Position numbers and translations under genes: made by a program. The notes below the pieces were generated by a model. It was not told the DNA's origin, did not search any database, and worked only from the letters and a program-made list of their open reading frames with translations. A DNA stretch of 64,000 nucleotides from Leptolyngbya sp. FACHB-8 (GTDB lineage: Bacteria > Cyanobacteriota > Cyanobacteriia > Elainellales > Elainellaceae): assembly GCF_014695575.1 (NCBI RefSeq), contig NZ_JACJOO010000037.1, forward strand, positions 1-64,000. The letters run 5' to 3'. This document shows, in pieces, positions 1-8,777 of this stretch; positions within the stretch are counted from its first letter, which is position 1; every line of letters starts with the position of its first letter.

Positions 1-122
1 AGGGTAGGGATCATCAGAACGCCGAACCAGCCTACATAGAGGCGGTTGTTGGTGCTGGTGACCCAGTTACAGAACTGCTCCCACACATTGGCGCTCTCGC
101 GCCGTTGAAGGGTGGTCGTCAT
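1..122 (-). CDS. psbA: Photosystem II protein D1, 5' part only
   Basis: D1 is the photosystem II reaction-centre core protein, in the thylakoid membrane. Only the first 40 codons lie in the window; the gene runs off the left edge. The reverse strand from the ATG at 122-120 reads [20 protein letters not shown], then [20 protein letters not shown], the characteristic D1 N-terminus. Cyanobacteria usually carry several psbA copies, and which isoform (low-light or high-light) this is cannot be told from 40 residues. A good sigma-70-type promoter lies upstream at 210-238, implying an untranslated leader of about 80 nt, as is usual for psbA. No strong Shine-Dalgarno is visible. Confidence 0.96.
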   Translation of the reverse strand, partial: MTTTLQRRESANVWEQFCNWVTSTNNRLYVGWFGVLMIPT

Positions 123-209
123 TGTTCTATGAGTGCTTTAACTACAAGTGTTCAGACGAAAACGATTCGCTTGAATCGCCGAAGTGCCGAAGGTCACCTC
201 GTATTACGT

Positions 210-238
210 ATATTAAACAGGTTGTTTACTTTTGTAAA
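210..238 (-). promoter_or_regulatory. psbA promoter (-35 and -10)
   Basis: On the minus strand TTTACA (238-233) is followed after 17 bp by TAATAT (215-210), close to the bacterial consensus and typical of psbA promoters. The bases around the -35 (TTTACAAA-N2-TAAACA) weakly resemble the HLR1 direct repeat bound by the high-light regulator RpaB; the first half fits, the second has about three mismatches. Confidence 0.6.
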
Positions 239-675
239 GGATTTTCTCAAGATTATCCTTCGCTCTGGAATCGTTACACTGGAGGAGCTGCTGGCGATCG
301 CCCTGAGTCTACACATTTACAAGATCGCAATATTCCTTAACAAAACTGCAGCTTTTCTCGGGGCAATCTCGTGAAAACTGAGAGAGCCCAATCCCCGCCG
401 GATCCCCCATTTACAAAAATTTATAGCTAAAACCCTTATCCAATGAGCATTTTCAGCGCTTAAGGAACCGTCAGTTGGTAGACTTTTGGGTGAGCGACAA
501 TCCGTTACGGAAAAGCTCCAAAATTAAACATGATTTGATAGTCAGGATGGCATCGGGATTGCGACAGTGAGCGATCCCATTAGTTTTTCAGAAGAAATTT
601 CAGATGAAAGATTAATGCGCCGGGCCGTCCACTTTATTGACGCCTGCACTTGATGAGAAACCTTTGGGAGGACGA

Positions 676-1974
676 ATGAATATTGCTGTTGTGGGACTGA
701 GCCACAAAACTGCGCCCGTAGAAGTGCGCGAGAAGCTGAGCATCCCGACCCCGCAGATGGAGGGGGCGATCGCCCATCTCTGCAGCTATCCTCATCTGCA
801 AGAAGCCGCCATTCTCAGCACCTGCAATCGATTAGAGATCTACGTGGTGGCAGAGGAAACGGATCACGGTGTACGAGAGGTTATCCAATTCCTGGCCGAA
901 CACAGCAAATTGCCGCTGCACCACCTTCGACAGCACCTCTTTGTCTTACTGCACCAGGATGCTGTGATGCACTTAATGCGGGTCTCGGCGGGTCTTGACA
1001 GCCTTGTCCTGGGTGAGGGGCAGATTTTGGCTCAGGTTAAGCACACTCACAAAGTGGGCCAGCAGTGCAAAGGGGTTGGGCGGATTCTGAATCAGCTCTT
1101 CAAGAGTGCTGTCACAGCGGGTAAGCGCGTTCGTACAGAGACCAACATCGGGACCGGAGCCGTATCCATCAGCTCGGCAGCGGTGGAGTTGGCTTGTATG
1201 AAGGCCGGAAACCTGGCTAATCGATCAATTGGCATCCTCGGTGCCGGTAAGATGGCGCGCCTGCTGGTGCAACACCTGCTTTCCAAGGGGGCGAACCAGA
1301 TTACCATTGTCAATCGCTCCATTGAGGGGGCGCAGGAGTTAGCGAAGCAGTTTCCTGAAATTAATTTGCAACTCCATACGATGGAGGCCATGGGCTCTGT
1401 AGTGGCCTCGTCTCAATTGGTGTTTACTAGCACTTCGGCAACGGAACCCCTGCTCAATCGGGCCAAACTGGAAGCCATCCTGGATCCGCAACAGCCCATG
1501 ATGTTGTTCGATATTTCGGTGCCTCGCAACGTCGATTCTGATGTGAATGAGCTGCCCTATGTCAATGCCTTCAACGTGGATGACCTGAAGGCTGTCGTGG
1601 CACAAAACCAGGAGAGCCGCCGTCAGTTGGCCATGGAAGCGGAAGCGTTGCTGGAAGAAGAGGTAGATACCTTTGTGCAGTGGTGGCGATCGCTCGAAAC
1701 TGTTACCACTATTCGCTGCCTCCTTGACAAAGCCGAAACTATTCGGGCGCAGGAGTTAGAGAAAGCCCTATCACGCCTCGGTTCTGAGTTTGGTGAAAAA
1801 CACCAGGCCACTATCGAAGCCCTGACTAAGGGAATCGTCAATAAGATTCTGCATGATCCGATGGTGCAACTGCGGGCTCAGCAAGATATTGAGGCTCGCC
1901 GTCGGGCTATGGAAACGTTGCGGGTGCTGTTCAATTTGGAAACCGAAACCCAATCCAGTCAGCAGTTCGGCTAA
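676..1974 (+). CDS. hemA: Glutamyl-tRNA reductase
   Basis: This enzyme reduces glutamyl-tRNA(Glu) to glutamate-1-semialdehyde with NADPH, the first committed step of the C5 route to tetrapyrroles (haem, chlorophyll, bilins). The 432-residue protein begins [20 protein letters not shown] and has the catalytic Cys50 in STCNRLEIY, the [13 protein letters not shown] segment, the NADP-binding GILGAGKMA and the C-terminal dimerisation helices. The ATG at 676 is chosen because it has GGGAGG 5 bp upstream and starts where the family starts; a TTG at 637 would add 13 unsupported residues. It is monocistronic, with a hairpin just after the stop. A second tetrapyrrole gene, hemC, lies at 50083. Confidence 0.97.
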   Translation: MNIAVVGLSHKTAPVEVREKLSIPTPQMEGAIAHLCSYPHLQEAAILSTCNRLEIYVVAEETDHGVREVIQFLAEHSKLPLHHLRQHLFVLLHQDAVMHLMRVSAGLDSLVLGEGQILAQVKHTHKVGQQCKGVGRILNQLFKSAVTAGKRVRTETNIGTGAVSISSAAVELACMKAGNLANRSIGILGAGKMARLLVQHLLSKGANQITIVNRSIEGAQELAKQFPEINLQLHTMEAMGSVVASSQLVFTSTSATEPLLNRAKLEAILDPQQPMMLFDISVPRNVDSDVNELPYVNAFNVDDLKAVVAQNQESRRQLAMEAEALLEEEVDTFVQWWRSLETVTTIRCLLDKAETIRAQELEKALSRLGSEFGEKHQATIEALTKGIVNKILHDPMVQLRAQQDIEARRRAMETLRVLFNLETETQSSQQFG

Positions 1975-2022
1975 TTCTTAAGCTCACACTCTGTTTCTGA
2001 ATTCGGAAACTTTTTCCCTGCC

Positions 2023-2055
2023 AGATCCCCGGCTTTTTGAGAAAGCCGGGGATCT
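2023..2055 (+). terminator. Hairpin after hemA
   Basis: AGATCCCCGGCTTT and its exact complement AAAGCCGGGGATCT flank a 5-nt loop, 48 bp after the hemA stop. There is no T-run after it, so it may act as a weak terminator or a 3' stabiliser. Confidence 0.55.
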
Positions 2056-2121
2056 ATACATTCATAAGGGCAGGGCTTCGCTTACAATCCGTAACGACAG
2101 CAAATTGGAGAACTAGCATTT

Positions 2122-2559
2122 ATGGCGCTCTCTGAAGGAACCCCTGCTCCCGCTTTTACCGTGAAAGATACCAATGGCAACACTGTTTCCCTGGCTGACT
2201 ATGCCGGAAAAACGGTGGTGTTATATTTCTATCCCAAAGATGACACCCCAGGATGCACCAAGCAAGCCTGTAGCTTTCGGGATTCCTATACGGAATACCA
2301 AGGCAAAGACATTGTGGTATTTGGGGTGAGTATGGATGACGAAGCCTCTCACCAGGCGTTTACTGAGAAATACAGCCTGCCCTTCCCACTGCTAGCAGAT
2401 GTGGATGGATCTCTCACCAAAGCTTACGATGTTGACGGAGGCGGCTACTCCAAGCGCGTCACCTATGTAATTGGCAGCGATGGCACGATCCTTAAGGTAT
2501 TTGACACGGTCAATACCACCAGCCATGCAGCAGACGTAATGGCAGCGATCGGTGCATAA
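2122..2559 (+). CDS. Thioredoxin-dependent peroxiredoxin, BCP/PrxQ type
   Basis: Reduces hydrogen peroxide and organic hydroperoxides with electrons from thioredoxin. The 145-residue protein is full length for the BCP/PrxQ class. The peroxidatic Cys45 lies in DDTPGCTKQACSFRD and the resolving Cys50 is five residues later, the spacing typical of monomeric PrxQ (intramolecular disulfide). No signal peptide is visible, so it should be cytosolic. A GGAG lies upstream of the ATG. It converges on the metallophosphoesterase gene at 2684. Confidence 0.94.
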   Translation: MALSEGTPAPAFTVKDTNGNTVSLADYAGKTVVLYFYPKDDTPGCTKQACSFRDSYTEYQGKDIVVFGVSMDDEASHQAFTEKYSLPFPLLADVDGSLTKAYDVDGGGYSKRVTYVIGSDGTILKVFDTVNTTSHAADVMAAIGA

Positions 2560-2631
2560 ATAGAAAGAAATACGCAGAGGAGAAGGGAAAACTGTTCCTT
2601 CCCCTTCGTATTTATGCACGGGTAGTGTTTC

Positions 2632-2673
2632 AGACCTGTGGATGAGGGCGTCTACACAGCTATCCACAGGTCT
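2632..2673. repeat. 12-bp inverted repeat between convergent genes
   Basis: AGACCTGTGGAT (2632-2643) and its exact complement ATCCACAGGTCT (2662-2673) are separated by 18 bp. The inner TGTGGAT/ATCCACA resembles one end of a DnaA box, but the placement between two convergent stop codons fits a shared terminator better. Confidence 0.5.
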
Positions 2674-2683
2674 AGAACAGCAC

Positions 2684-3538
2684 CTACGCTCCTACCAACT
2701 CAATCACCGTTACCTCCGGTGGGCAAAATAACCGTCCTGGCCAGTAGGTTCCGAGTCCTCGGTTCACATATAGCCAGCTGTCATCAACTCGATGCAATCC
2801 CTGCGACCAATCCCAATGTTTTAGAGTTGGATGCCTTTTGGGTTTCTTCTTCGTTTTTTTACCTTTTTTCGACGATAGAAACTCGCGAATTGTATCTGGA
2901 AAACACCAGTCAATATCAGGAAGCCAGCGTTGGGCAGGACCAAGACCTGGAAGAACAACTTGACCACCATGGGTATGGCCTGAGAGTTGTAGATCGACGC
3001 GCCAGGGTTTTAGGACTGTGAGAGAATCCGGGTTGTGGGATAGAACAATGCGAGGTGTTTGGGGATCGATCTGATCGAGCACAGAGGCGGGATCGAATTG
3101 CTTAGACCAGAAATCTGCCAGCCCTACAATGGGCAGATTGGGGCCAAGGGGCTCGGCCTGTTGGTTCCATAAGACCTGGATGCCTATTTCTTCAAGGGCA
3201 TGGGTAACTTGCTTACGGGCTTTGGGATACCGGTGATCATGGTTGCCCAAAACAGCACAGATGCCCCGACGGCTCTGTAGAGTTGTTAGCTTTTGGGCCA
3301 GGGTCAGAATAGGGTAGGGCTCGCTGGTGATAAAGTCTCCCGTTAGAACAAGCAGATCGGGTTGGGCGGCGTTGGCCTGAGCGATCGCCTCCTCCAACAG
3401 CGAACTTGATAGACGGTAGCCATCATAGTGAAAGTCTGAAAGTTGAACGATACGGGTCTGCTGTAATGCAGGATCCAACCCTGAAATGGAAACAGTCACT
3501 CGTTCCACAGTCAAACGGCCAACCCTCAAAGGATTCAT
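2684..3538 (-). CDS. Metallophosphoesterase, YkuE-like
   Basis: A calcineurin-like phosphoesterase of 284 residues. The metal-site motifs occur in order: QLSDFHYD, LTGDFI, GNHDHR, LSHNPD and SGHTHGGQ. The family covers lipid and nucleotide phosphoesterases, and the substrate here cannot be assigned. There is no clear signal peptide or membrane anchor. A lysine-rich insert (SSKKGKKTKKKPKRHP) sits between the last metal motif and the C-terminus and is unusual; it may bind acidic lipids or nucleic acid (inference). The gene converges on the peroxiredoxin gene, and palindromes occupy the DNA upstream of its start. Confidence 0.88.
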   Translation of the reverse strand: MNPLRVGRLTVERVTVSISGLDPALQQTRIVQLSDFHYDGYRLSSSLLEEAIAQANAAQPDLLVLTGDFITSEPYPILTLAQKLTTLQSRRGICAVLGNHDHRYPKARKQVTHALEEIGIQVLWNQQAEPLGPNLPIVGLADFWSKQFDPASVLDQIDPQTPRIVLSHNPDSLTVLKPWRVDLQLSGHTHGGQVVLPGLGPAQRWLPDIDWCFPDTIREFLSSKKGKKTKKKPKRHPTLKHWDWSQGLHRVDDSWLYVNRGLGTYWPGRLFCPPEVTVIELVGA

Positions 3539-3563
3539 ACGCTATAGCCACAGAGCTTACTAA

Positions 3564-3596
3564 AAGGGAAAGTGGGGTGTCTCCCTACTTTCCCTT
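3564..3596. repeat. Imperfect palindrome
   Basis: AAGGGAAAGT and ACTTTCCCTT pair around a 13-nt centre, 26 bp upstream of the metallophosphoesterase start codon. A small member of the window-wide palindrome set. Confidence 0.55.
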
Positions 3597-3705
3597 GTAC
3601 TAACACAAGTGGGTGAGCATCTGCCTCTAATATCTTTTCAAAAGGAAGCTGTGCTTTATGTTGCGTTGGTATAAACAGGACTTACGCAGATCCGCTATAT
3701 CTAGA

Positions 3706-3756
3706 GCATTTATGTTGTAGTTGGGGTGCTTCGCACCCCAACTACAACATAAATGC
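3706..3756. repeat. Perfect 24-bp palindrome, TTC apex
   Basis: The arms, GCATTTATGTTG... and ...CAACATAAATGC, pair perfectly over 24 bp around a 3-nt TTC loop. The apex GGGGTGC-TTC-GCACCCC matches the centre of the family A elements. No T-run follows. Confidence 0.85.
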
Positions 3757-4020
3757 ATAATTTCTGATAAAGTAACGCTCCAGTTTGCCTGAAGGGCTTG
3801 CTATCAGGCGTCTTTGCCGTAGTATCCATGAATGAAAGTAGAAGCGAGCCATTGTAATTGAAAAAAGTTTTTACTCTTTCAAGAAACACGTCTGTTTCTT
3901 GTAATACAGCACAGAATAAATAGCATAAGTAATCATATTCATTTGGAGGATAAGCCGTTGTGGTGTGTGCGTTTTACCCGCCCATACGTTAGGCAAAAAG
4001 CTGTCCATCTCACAAAGCTT

Positions 4021-4146
4021 AACCTCAGTTCGGGTTAATGGTGTTTTCGAGTGCCGCGCGTTGCGCGGCACTCGAAAACACTCATTTTGGCGTGCGCAAA
4101 GCGCACGCCAAAATGAGCACTTCAGCTTATCCCGAACTGAGGTTAG
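4021..4146. repeat. Family D element with two nested palindromes
   Basis: Outer inverted ends AACCTCAGTTCGGG (4021) and CCCGAACTGAGGTT (ending 4144) enclose two back-to-back perfect palindromes. One is 4041-4081 (19-bp arms, GTT loop) and the other 4082-4116 (16-bp arms, AAA loop, apex GTGCGC/GCGCAC). This is the most complete family D copy. The gap 3539-4819 holds only these palindromes and no convincing gene. Confidence 0.8.
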
Positions 4147-4819
4147 GTTACTGAGTAGGCAAGGAAATGGGCGGGATAAACCTCCAACCCTTTCCTCGTC
4201 TACAGCATTTCCGCTCGGATGAAGTACAAGAGGTGGATATGGGGCTTTGTTCCACACTCGTCTCTTGTATTTCGTCAGATTGGAAAGGGCTATAAGTAAA
4301 TGGTTTTATGTTTAATTAAGTTAAGCTGCTGTCTCATAAAAATGAATGGGACAGTAAGACTTTCAATAGCACTTGAACAGAAACTATTGCGATTGAGATA
4401 GCAATCGCTTCAGAAGTTATGAAAATCTGATTTTGGGATAGGAGTGTTTTGACAGTTTCGTATGTTTAGTCATTAAAAACGCTCCCAACTCAAACTAACA
4501 CTAAGAAACGTTGATTTTCAATCTGCACAATGCTTTGCAATTATCAACAACACTCTGTTTACAAAGAATTGATTTTTTTTTATAACCGTGATTTAGTCAG
4601 GAAGTTTGGGAAACCTAGAAGTGCTGTTCTTAGTAAAGCGCTACCAAATCCTTTGGGTATCTTTGAGATTTTATTGGAAACCTCTGAGGAAAAAATCTGT
4701 TCCTGCATCCTCACTTCCAGAGTTTCAGTATTGCCGAAATCTAAGTTATGGACGTCTTCCATCAGTCCGTTTGGCCAGTTCCATTTCCCCGTGATTCAGG
4801 GGGTTTAAGGCTGCCTCTC

Positions 4820-7141
4820 ATGTCCGTCTTCCAAAAAAATCTGTCCTCTCCCCTCGGCTCGAACTTTCAGCATCGGACTATGACATCGGAGCAAGCGGCC
4901 GTGACAGCACCCTTATATATGACGCTGAGTCGAGCGGGGATAGTGCTGGCAGCTACTCCCACAACAGCCGCGCATTTAGGTTTTGCAACATCCCATCTGA
5001 TTGGGATGTCATTTCTGGATTTACTGTTGCATCGCGATCGCCTATGGCTTGCACGAAGCTTAGAGGCACTGGATCTTGAACCCGTCCAGTCATCGGTCAC
5101 CCTACAACATAAAGATGGTTTCGGCTTAAGGGTAGAGTTAGCCCTTCAGGCGATGCAGGGCTTGGAAGATGCTGAGACCGTTTTGGTGGCACTCACTCCC
5201 GTTCACATACCGCATGATGCTTCTGTCGCCTCAGTAAACAGCTCAGAGCACCATCATCGATTTGTTTCCCAAATCGCTGTTGAATTTTCTCGCCATATTC
5301 GTCATAGCTTAGACCTGCATGAAATCTTGACGGCGGCGGTTAATCAAGTACAGGCCATTTTGGGGGCCGATCGCGTTCTTATTTGCCGTATTCATGATGA
5401 GAACGCAGGCACCGTTTTGGCAGAAGCTTGCCCCAGTGCAGAATTCAGCATCCTGAATCAGGACTCAGAGTATCAACAGTTTCCTCCAGAATGTCTACAA
5501 CTCTACAAACAAGGTATTTCCCAGGTTATTGGCTCGATTGATGAAAGTGGTGAGAGCTGTCCAACCTGCTTCCTGAATAATCAGGTACAGGCGAAATTGG
5601 TGGTGCCCATTCTTCAACGGGCAGAAGCACAGCGGGGAGAGTTATGGGGATTGCTTGTCGCTCAGCAATGTACGACATCGCGAACTTGGGAAGCATGGGA
5701 AATTGATTTGATCAGCCAATTGGGTGGACAGTTAGAGATTGCTGTCTCTCAGTCAGAGTTGTATCAACAGGTGCAGCGGCTTAACACAGAGCTAGAGGAT
5801 CAAATCCGGTTGCGGATGGCTCAACTGCAACAGGCCTACGATTTCGAAGCGACATTGAAGCGCATCACCGATCGCGTTCGTGACAGCCTTGACGAAGATC
5901 AAATTCTCCAGGCTGCGGTACGGGAACTTGCTACCGTTACCCGAGTAGCGGGTTGTAATGCAGCAATTTATGACTTGCAAAAGGGCACCTCAACAGTGCG
6001 CTATGAGTACACCACAACCGATTTGCCTTACCATGGCCGAGTGATTCAGCTCGATGCTTTTCCGGAAGCCTACACCACACTACTAGCAGGCCAACCAACC
6101 CAATTCTGCTCGCTGATGCCCAATCCTATTCGTGGAACGGTGGCAACACTGGCGGTGCCAATTCTGGATGACAAAGGGGTGCTGGGTGACCTTTGGCTGG
6201 TGAATGACAAGGAATATGCCTTTAGCGAACAAGATATTCGCCTGGTGCAACAGGTGGCAAACCAGTGTGCGATCGCCATTCGTCAGGCTCGCCTTTACCA
6301 GGCTTCCATGGCTCAAGTACGGGAGTTAGAGCGGCTCAATCAACTCAAGGACGATTTCCTGAGTACGGTGTCCCATGAGCTACGCACGCCCATGTCGAAT
6401 GTCAAAATGGCCATTCAAATGCTAGAGATTCTGCTTCAGCAGACGGGTATGATGCTGGGCAATGAGGCCCGAATCGATCGCTATTTGAAGATTCTCCATG
6501 AGGAATCCCAGCGGGAAATCAACCTGATTACAGACTTACTCGATCTTTCCCGTTTAGATTCTGGAGCCGATACGGTGCAGATTGGCACACTCGATCTGTC
6601 TCAGTGGGTACCCCAGCGGATGCGAGTGTTTGAGGAGCAGGCCCGTACCCATCAACAAACGCTGGTCGTGCAGTGTCCGCCTACTCTGCCCGTGGTCACC
6701 ACCGACAACTCCAAACTGGAGCGCATTTTAACAGAACTGCTCACGAACGCGTTCAAATACACTCCCTCTCAGGAGACGATTACCTTACAAGTGCAAGATG
6801 TGCAGGAGGATGGACGGGCGATCGCCCTCCGCCTTAGCGTCACGAACACAGGGGTTGAAATCCCACAGGACGAACAGGAACGGATTTTTGAAAAGTTCTA
6901 CCGCATTCCCAATAACGACCCCTGGCAGTACGGGGGGACAGGGTTGGGGCTAGCCCTGGTGAAGCAAATGGTGCACCAGTTGGGAGGCCGCCTTACCCTC
7001 GAAAGCGGCCAGAACCAAACTTGCTTTGCCTTTGAGCTGCCCCTCTACCTGCGGCTGAATGGGAAGGACGAGAATCGGCCTAATGCGCCTGTATGGCCTG
7101 AAGTACCGCCACAATCACCTCTGGCGCTACCTGATCGGTAA
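4820..7141 (+). CDS. PAS-GAF-GAF sensor histidine kinase
   Basis: A cytosolic hybrid-sensor type kinase of about 773 residues without membrane segments. In order: a PAS-like region (about 30-105), a phytochrome-type GAF domain (about 155-320), a coiled linker, a second GAF (about 350-490), HisKA with the H box [10 protein letters not shown] (His519) and HATPase_c with the N box [10 protein letters not shown] (Asn643) and G box GGTGLGLAL (about 705). The first GAF lacks the Cys-His pair that holds a bilin, so it is probably not a photoreceptor. No response regulator is adjacent. The start is uncertain: ATG 4820 has AAGG 9 bp upstream, ATG 4880 is just before the PAS, and ATG 4748 is possible. 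Its 3' end overlaps convergent aroB by 62 bp. Confidence 0.92.
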   Translation: MSVFQKNLSSPLGSNFQHRTMTSEQAAVTAPLYMTLSRAGIVLAATPTTAAHLGFATSHLIGMSFLDLLLHRDRLWLARSLEALDLEPVQSSVTLQHKDGFGLRVELALQAMQGLEDAETVLVALTPVHIPHDASVASVNSSEHHHRFVSQIAVEFSRHIRHSLDLHEILTAAVNQVQAILGADRVLICRIHDENAGTVLAEACPSAEFSILNQDSEYQQFPPECLQLYKQGISQVIGSIDESGESCPTCFLNNQVQAKLVVPILQRAEAQRGELWGLLVAQQCTTSRTWEAWEIDLISQLGGQLEIAVSQSELYQQVQRLNTELEDQIRLRMAQLQQAYDFEATLKRITDRVRDSLDEDQILQAAVRELATVTRVAGCNAAIYDLQKGTSTVRYEYTTTDLPYHGRVIQLDAFPEAYTTLLAGQPTQFCSLMPNPIRGTVATLAVPILDDKGVLGDLWLVNDKEYAFSEQDIRLVQQVANQCAIAIRQARLYQASMAQVRELERLNQLKDDFLSTVSHELRTPMSNVKMAIQMLEILLQQTGMMLGNEARIDRYLKILHEESQREINLITDLLDLSRLDSGADTVQIGTLDLSQWVPQRMRVFEEQARTHQQTLVVQCPPTLPVVTTDNSKLERILTELLTNAFKYTPSQETITLQVQDVQEDGRAIALRLSVTNTGVEIPQDEQERIFEKFYRIPNNDPWQYGGTGLGLALVKQMVHQLGGRLTLESGQNQTCFAFELPLYLRLNGKDENRPNAPVWPEVPPQSPLALPDR

Positions 7142-8180
7142 CTTTGGCCTCTCCAATGCGGGTTGGAAGAACGAAGCGTACTTTTCCGCCTTCCACCTTC
7201 TTATCGGATTGCAGAGACTCCAGGATCGCGTCGATGCTAATTCCAGCCGGTACCTGGGTCGGTAAGCCTGTTTTTTGAATTAGGGCCAGTTGGCGCTGGG
7301 TTTCTTCTTCTGTCCAGAGGCCACAGGAGACGGCGATCGCTCCTGCTGCCACCATACCGATAGCGACGGCTTCCCCATGATTCACTAAACGATATCCGGT
7401 AAGGCTTTCAATAGCGTGACCAATGGTGTGGCCGTAGTTCAAAATGGCCCGCAAGCCGGATTCTTTTTCATCCTGGCTGACCACATCTGCTTTAGCCTGG
7501 CACGAGCGAGTCAGGATCGTCTGCAACAGCTCTGCAGTTAGGTAGCGGAATTGATCCAGTCGGGGCTGCCGCTCCAACTGCTCGAACAAATCCGTGTCCC
7601 AGATAATGCCGTACTTAATGACTTCGGCCATGCCTGCTCGGAACTCACGGGGGGGAAGAGTTTTGAGTACGTCGGGATCAATCAACACCAGACGGGGTTG
7701 ATGAAACGCACCAATCAGGTTTTTCCCTTTGGGGTGATTGATCCCCGTTTTGCCGCCAATGGATGCATCGACCATCGCCAGCAGAGAGGTTGGAACCTGT
7801 ATAAAGCGAATACCCCGTAACCAGGTGGCCGCAGCAAAACCTGCCATGTCCCCAATCACGCCACCTCCCAGCGCGACGATGGTCGACGATCGCTCTAATC
7901 GGTGCTCTAGCGCGGCATCGTAAATCTTGTGTAGGGATGTGGGGGTTTTGAATCGCTCACCGGGTGGGATTAGGCATGTGGCGACTTCGAATCCGGCTTG
8001 AGTGAGTGAGGCGATCGCCCGCTCTCCGTAATGTTTGAAAATCGGTGGGCTGGATACCAACAACACCTGCTTGCCTAATTTCAGGGGTTGCATCCAATGG
8101 CCCAGATGATCCAAGCCACCGGGGGCGATCGCAACCTCGTAGGCGTGACCCGGCACGGGCACTGGAATAACCGATTTCAT
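7080..8180 (-). CDS. aroB: 3-dehydroquinate synthase
   Basis: Converts DAHP to 3-dehydroquinate, step two of the shikimate pathway; uses NAD and a divalent metal. The 366-residue protein is full length. It shows the NAD-binding [16 protein letters not shown], the [21 protein letters not shown] signature region, and metal ligands in [17 protein letters not shown] and [10 protein letters not shown]. The last 62 bp (7080-7141) also encode, on the other strand, the C-terminus of the histidine kinase, so the two transcripts share complementary 3' ends. No other aro gene is adjacent. Confidence 0.97.
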   Translation of the reverse strand: MKSVIPVPVPGHAYEVAIAPGGLDHLGHWMQPLKLGKQVLLVSSPPIFKHYGERAIASLTQAGFEVATCLIPPGERFKTPTSLHKIYDAALEHRLERSSTIVALGGGVIGDMAGFAAATWLRGIRFIQVPTSLLAMVDASIGGKTGINHPKGKNLIGAFHQPRLVLIDPDVLKTLPPREFRAGMAEVIKYGIIWDTDLFEQLERQPRLDQFRYLTAELLQTILTRSCQAKADVVSQDEKESGLRAILNYGHTIGHAIESLTGYRLVNHGEAVAIGMVAAGAIAVSCGLWTEEETQRQLALIQKTGLPTQVPAGISIDAILESLQSDKKVEGGKVRFVLPTRIGEAKVTDQVAPEVIVAVLQAIQAH

Positions 8181-8382
8181 GCCTCTTCCTCTATGTAAAA
8201 CGCAAAGATTCTACTTATCGTAGCCTCTTGGGAGGATGCTACGGCATTCGTAGAAGATCCCCTCCGAACTCTTTACGGAGGGATGAACTTTGCTCAAAAG
8301 CCATGCTTAAGAGAGGGATGATCGATAACGCTTCAAACATAAACTGCCTAACCAAACTGCGAAGGCCATATATCGCTGTAGC

Positions 8383-8453
8383 CATGTTTGTCAGGACAGA
8401 AAGAGTAAGGCGGCGCAACGCGCCGCCTTACTCTTTCTGTCCTGACAAACATG
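8383..8453. repeat. Perfect 71-bp palindrome (34-3-34)
   Basis: The arms starting CATGTTTGTCAGGACAGAAA pair perfectly over 34 bp around an AAC loop, with a GC-rich apex GGCGGCGC/GCGCCGCC. The 71-bp size and 34-3-34 layout recur at 10648 and 13134. One base separates it from the family A element that starts at 8455. Confidence 0.9.
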
Positions 8454-8454
8454 A

Positions 8455-8555
8455 CTAGGAGGCTGCGGCTTAAGTTCGCGACCTATGTTTTGGTATGGGG
8501 TGCTTTGCACCCCATACCAAAACATGATTGATGAATTTCCGCCGCCGCGTACTAG
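8455..8555. repeat. Family A palindromic element, copy 1
   Basis: A 101-bp unit with CTAG at both ends. Left end CTAGGAGGCTGCGGC; right end, read inward, CTAGTACGCGGCGGC. Inside lies TTAAGTTCGCGACC, then a central perfect stem of 19 bp around TTT with apex GGGGTGC/GCACCCC. Copies 2 and 3 are at 40281 and 49909; the ends and inner flanks match while the stems differ. Confidence 0.82.
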
Positions 8556-8575
8556 GAGGATGGTTGTCGATCCTT

Positions 8576-8670
8576 TATAGCGCTGTGCGGGTTGATTAAG
8601 TACGGTGGTGTGGAGCACGAAGTGCTCCACACCACCGTTGCTGCACTTAACGCACTTGCACATTGCTATA
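8576..8670. repeat. Family B palindromic element, copy 1
   Basis: A 95-bp unit with ends TATAGCGCTGTGC and GCACATTGCTATA. The central stem GGTGGTGTGGAGCAC-GAA-GTGCTCCACACCACC is perfect. A second copy of the same length lies inverted at 21397 and differs at only a handful of bases, including a compensated A-T to G-C pair in the stem. Confidence 0.88.
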
Positions 8671-8688
8671 AGTATGGCTTTTGAGCAG

Positions 8689-8715
8689 AAAAAAACCTCT
8701 GGCGATCGCCAGAGG
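8689..8715 (-). terminator. Terminator of the DUF4912 gene built on a HIP1 octamer
   Basis: On the minus strand the 20-bp perfect palindrome CCTCTGGCGATCGCCAGAGG is followed by seven Ts, a standard intrinsic terminator 62 bp after the DUF4912 stop. The hairpin is centred on GCGATCGC. Confidence 0.8.
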
Positions 8716-8777
8716 AGGTCAGGAGAGGGAAACTGAAAGGTGCCTTGGGCGGATTAAACCCCCTCAGGGAAATGGGC

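Noticed and set aside
2632-2673. Inverted TGTGGAT/ATCCACA as DnaA boxes of an origin
   Set aside because: Only two imperfect boxes, lying between convergent stop codons and far from dnaA; a terminator or repeat explains them better.
3871-4257. Open frames on both strands through 3871-4257
   Set aside because: They read through the nested palindromes of a family D element. Peptides like CARQNGHFSLSRTEV recur at other D copies (13193-13378, 39476-39703), so they are translated repeat, not genes.
4530-4808. A 92-codon frame upstream of the histidine kinase
   Set aside because: No recognised motif, atypical composition, no ribosome binding site, and it overlaps the kinase start region in another frame.
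4820-7141. Histidine kinase as a phytochrome-like photoreceptor
   Set aside because: The GAF domains lack the Cys-His bilin site; the resemblance is only to the fold.
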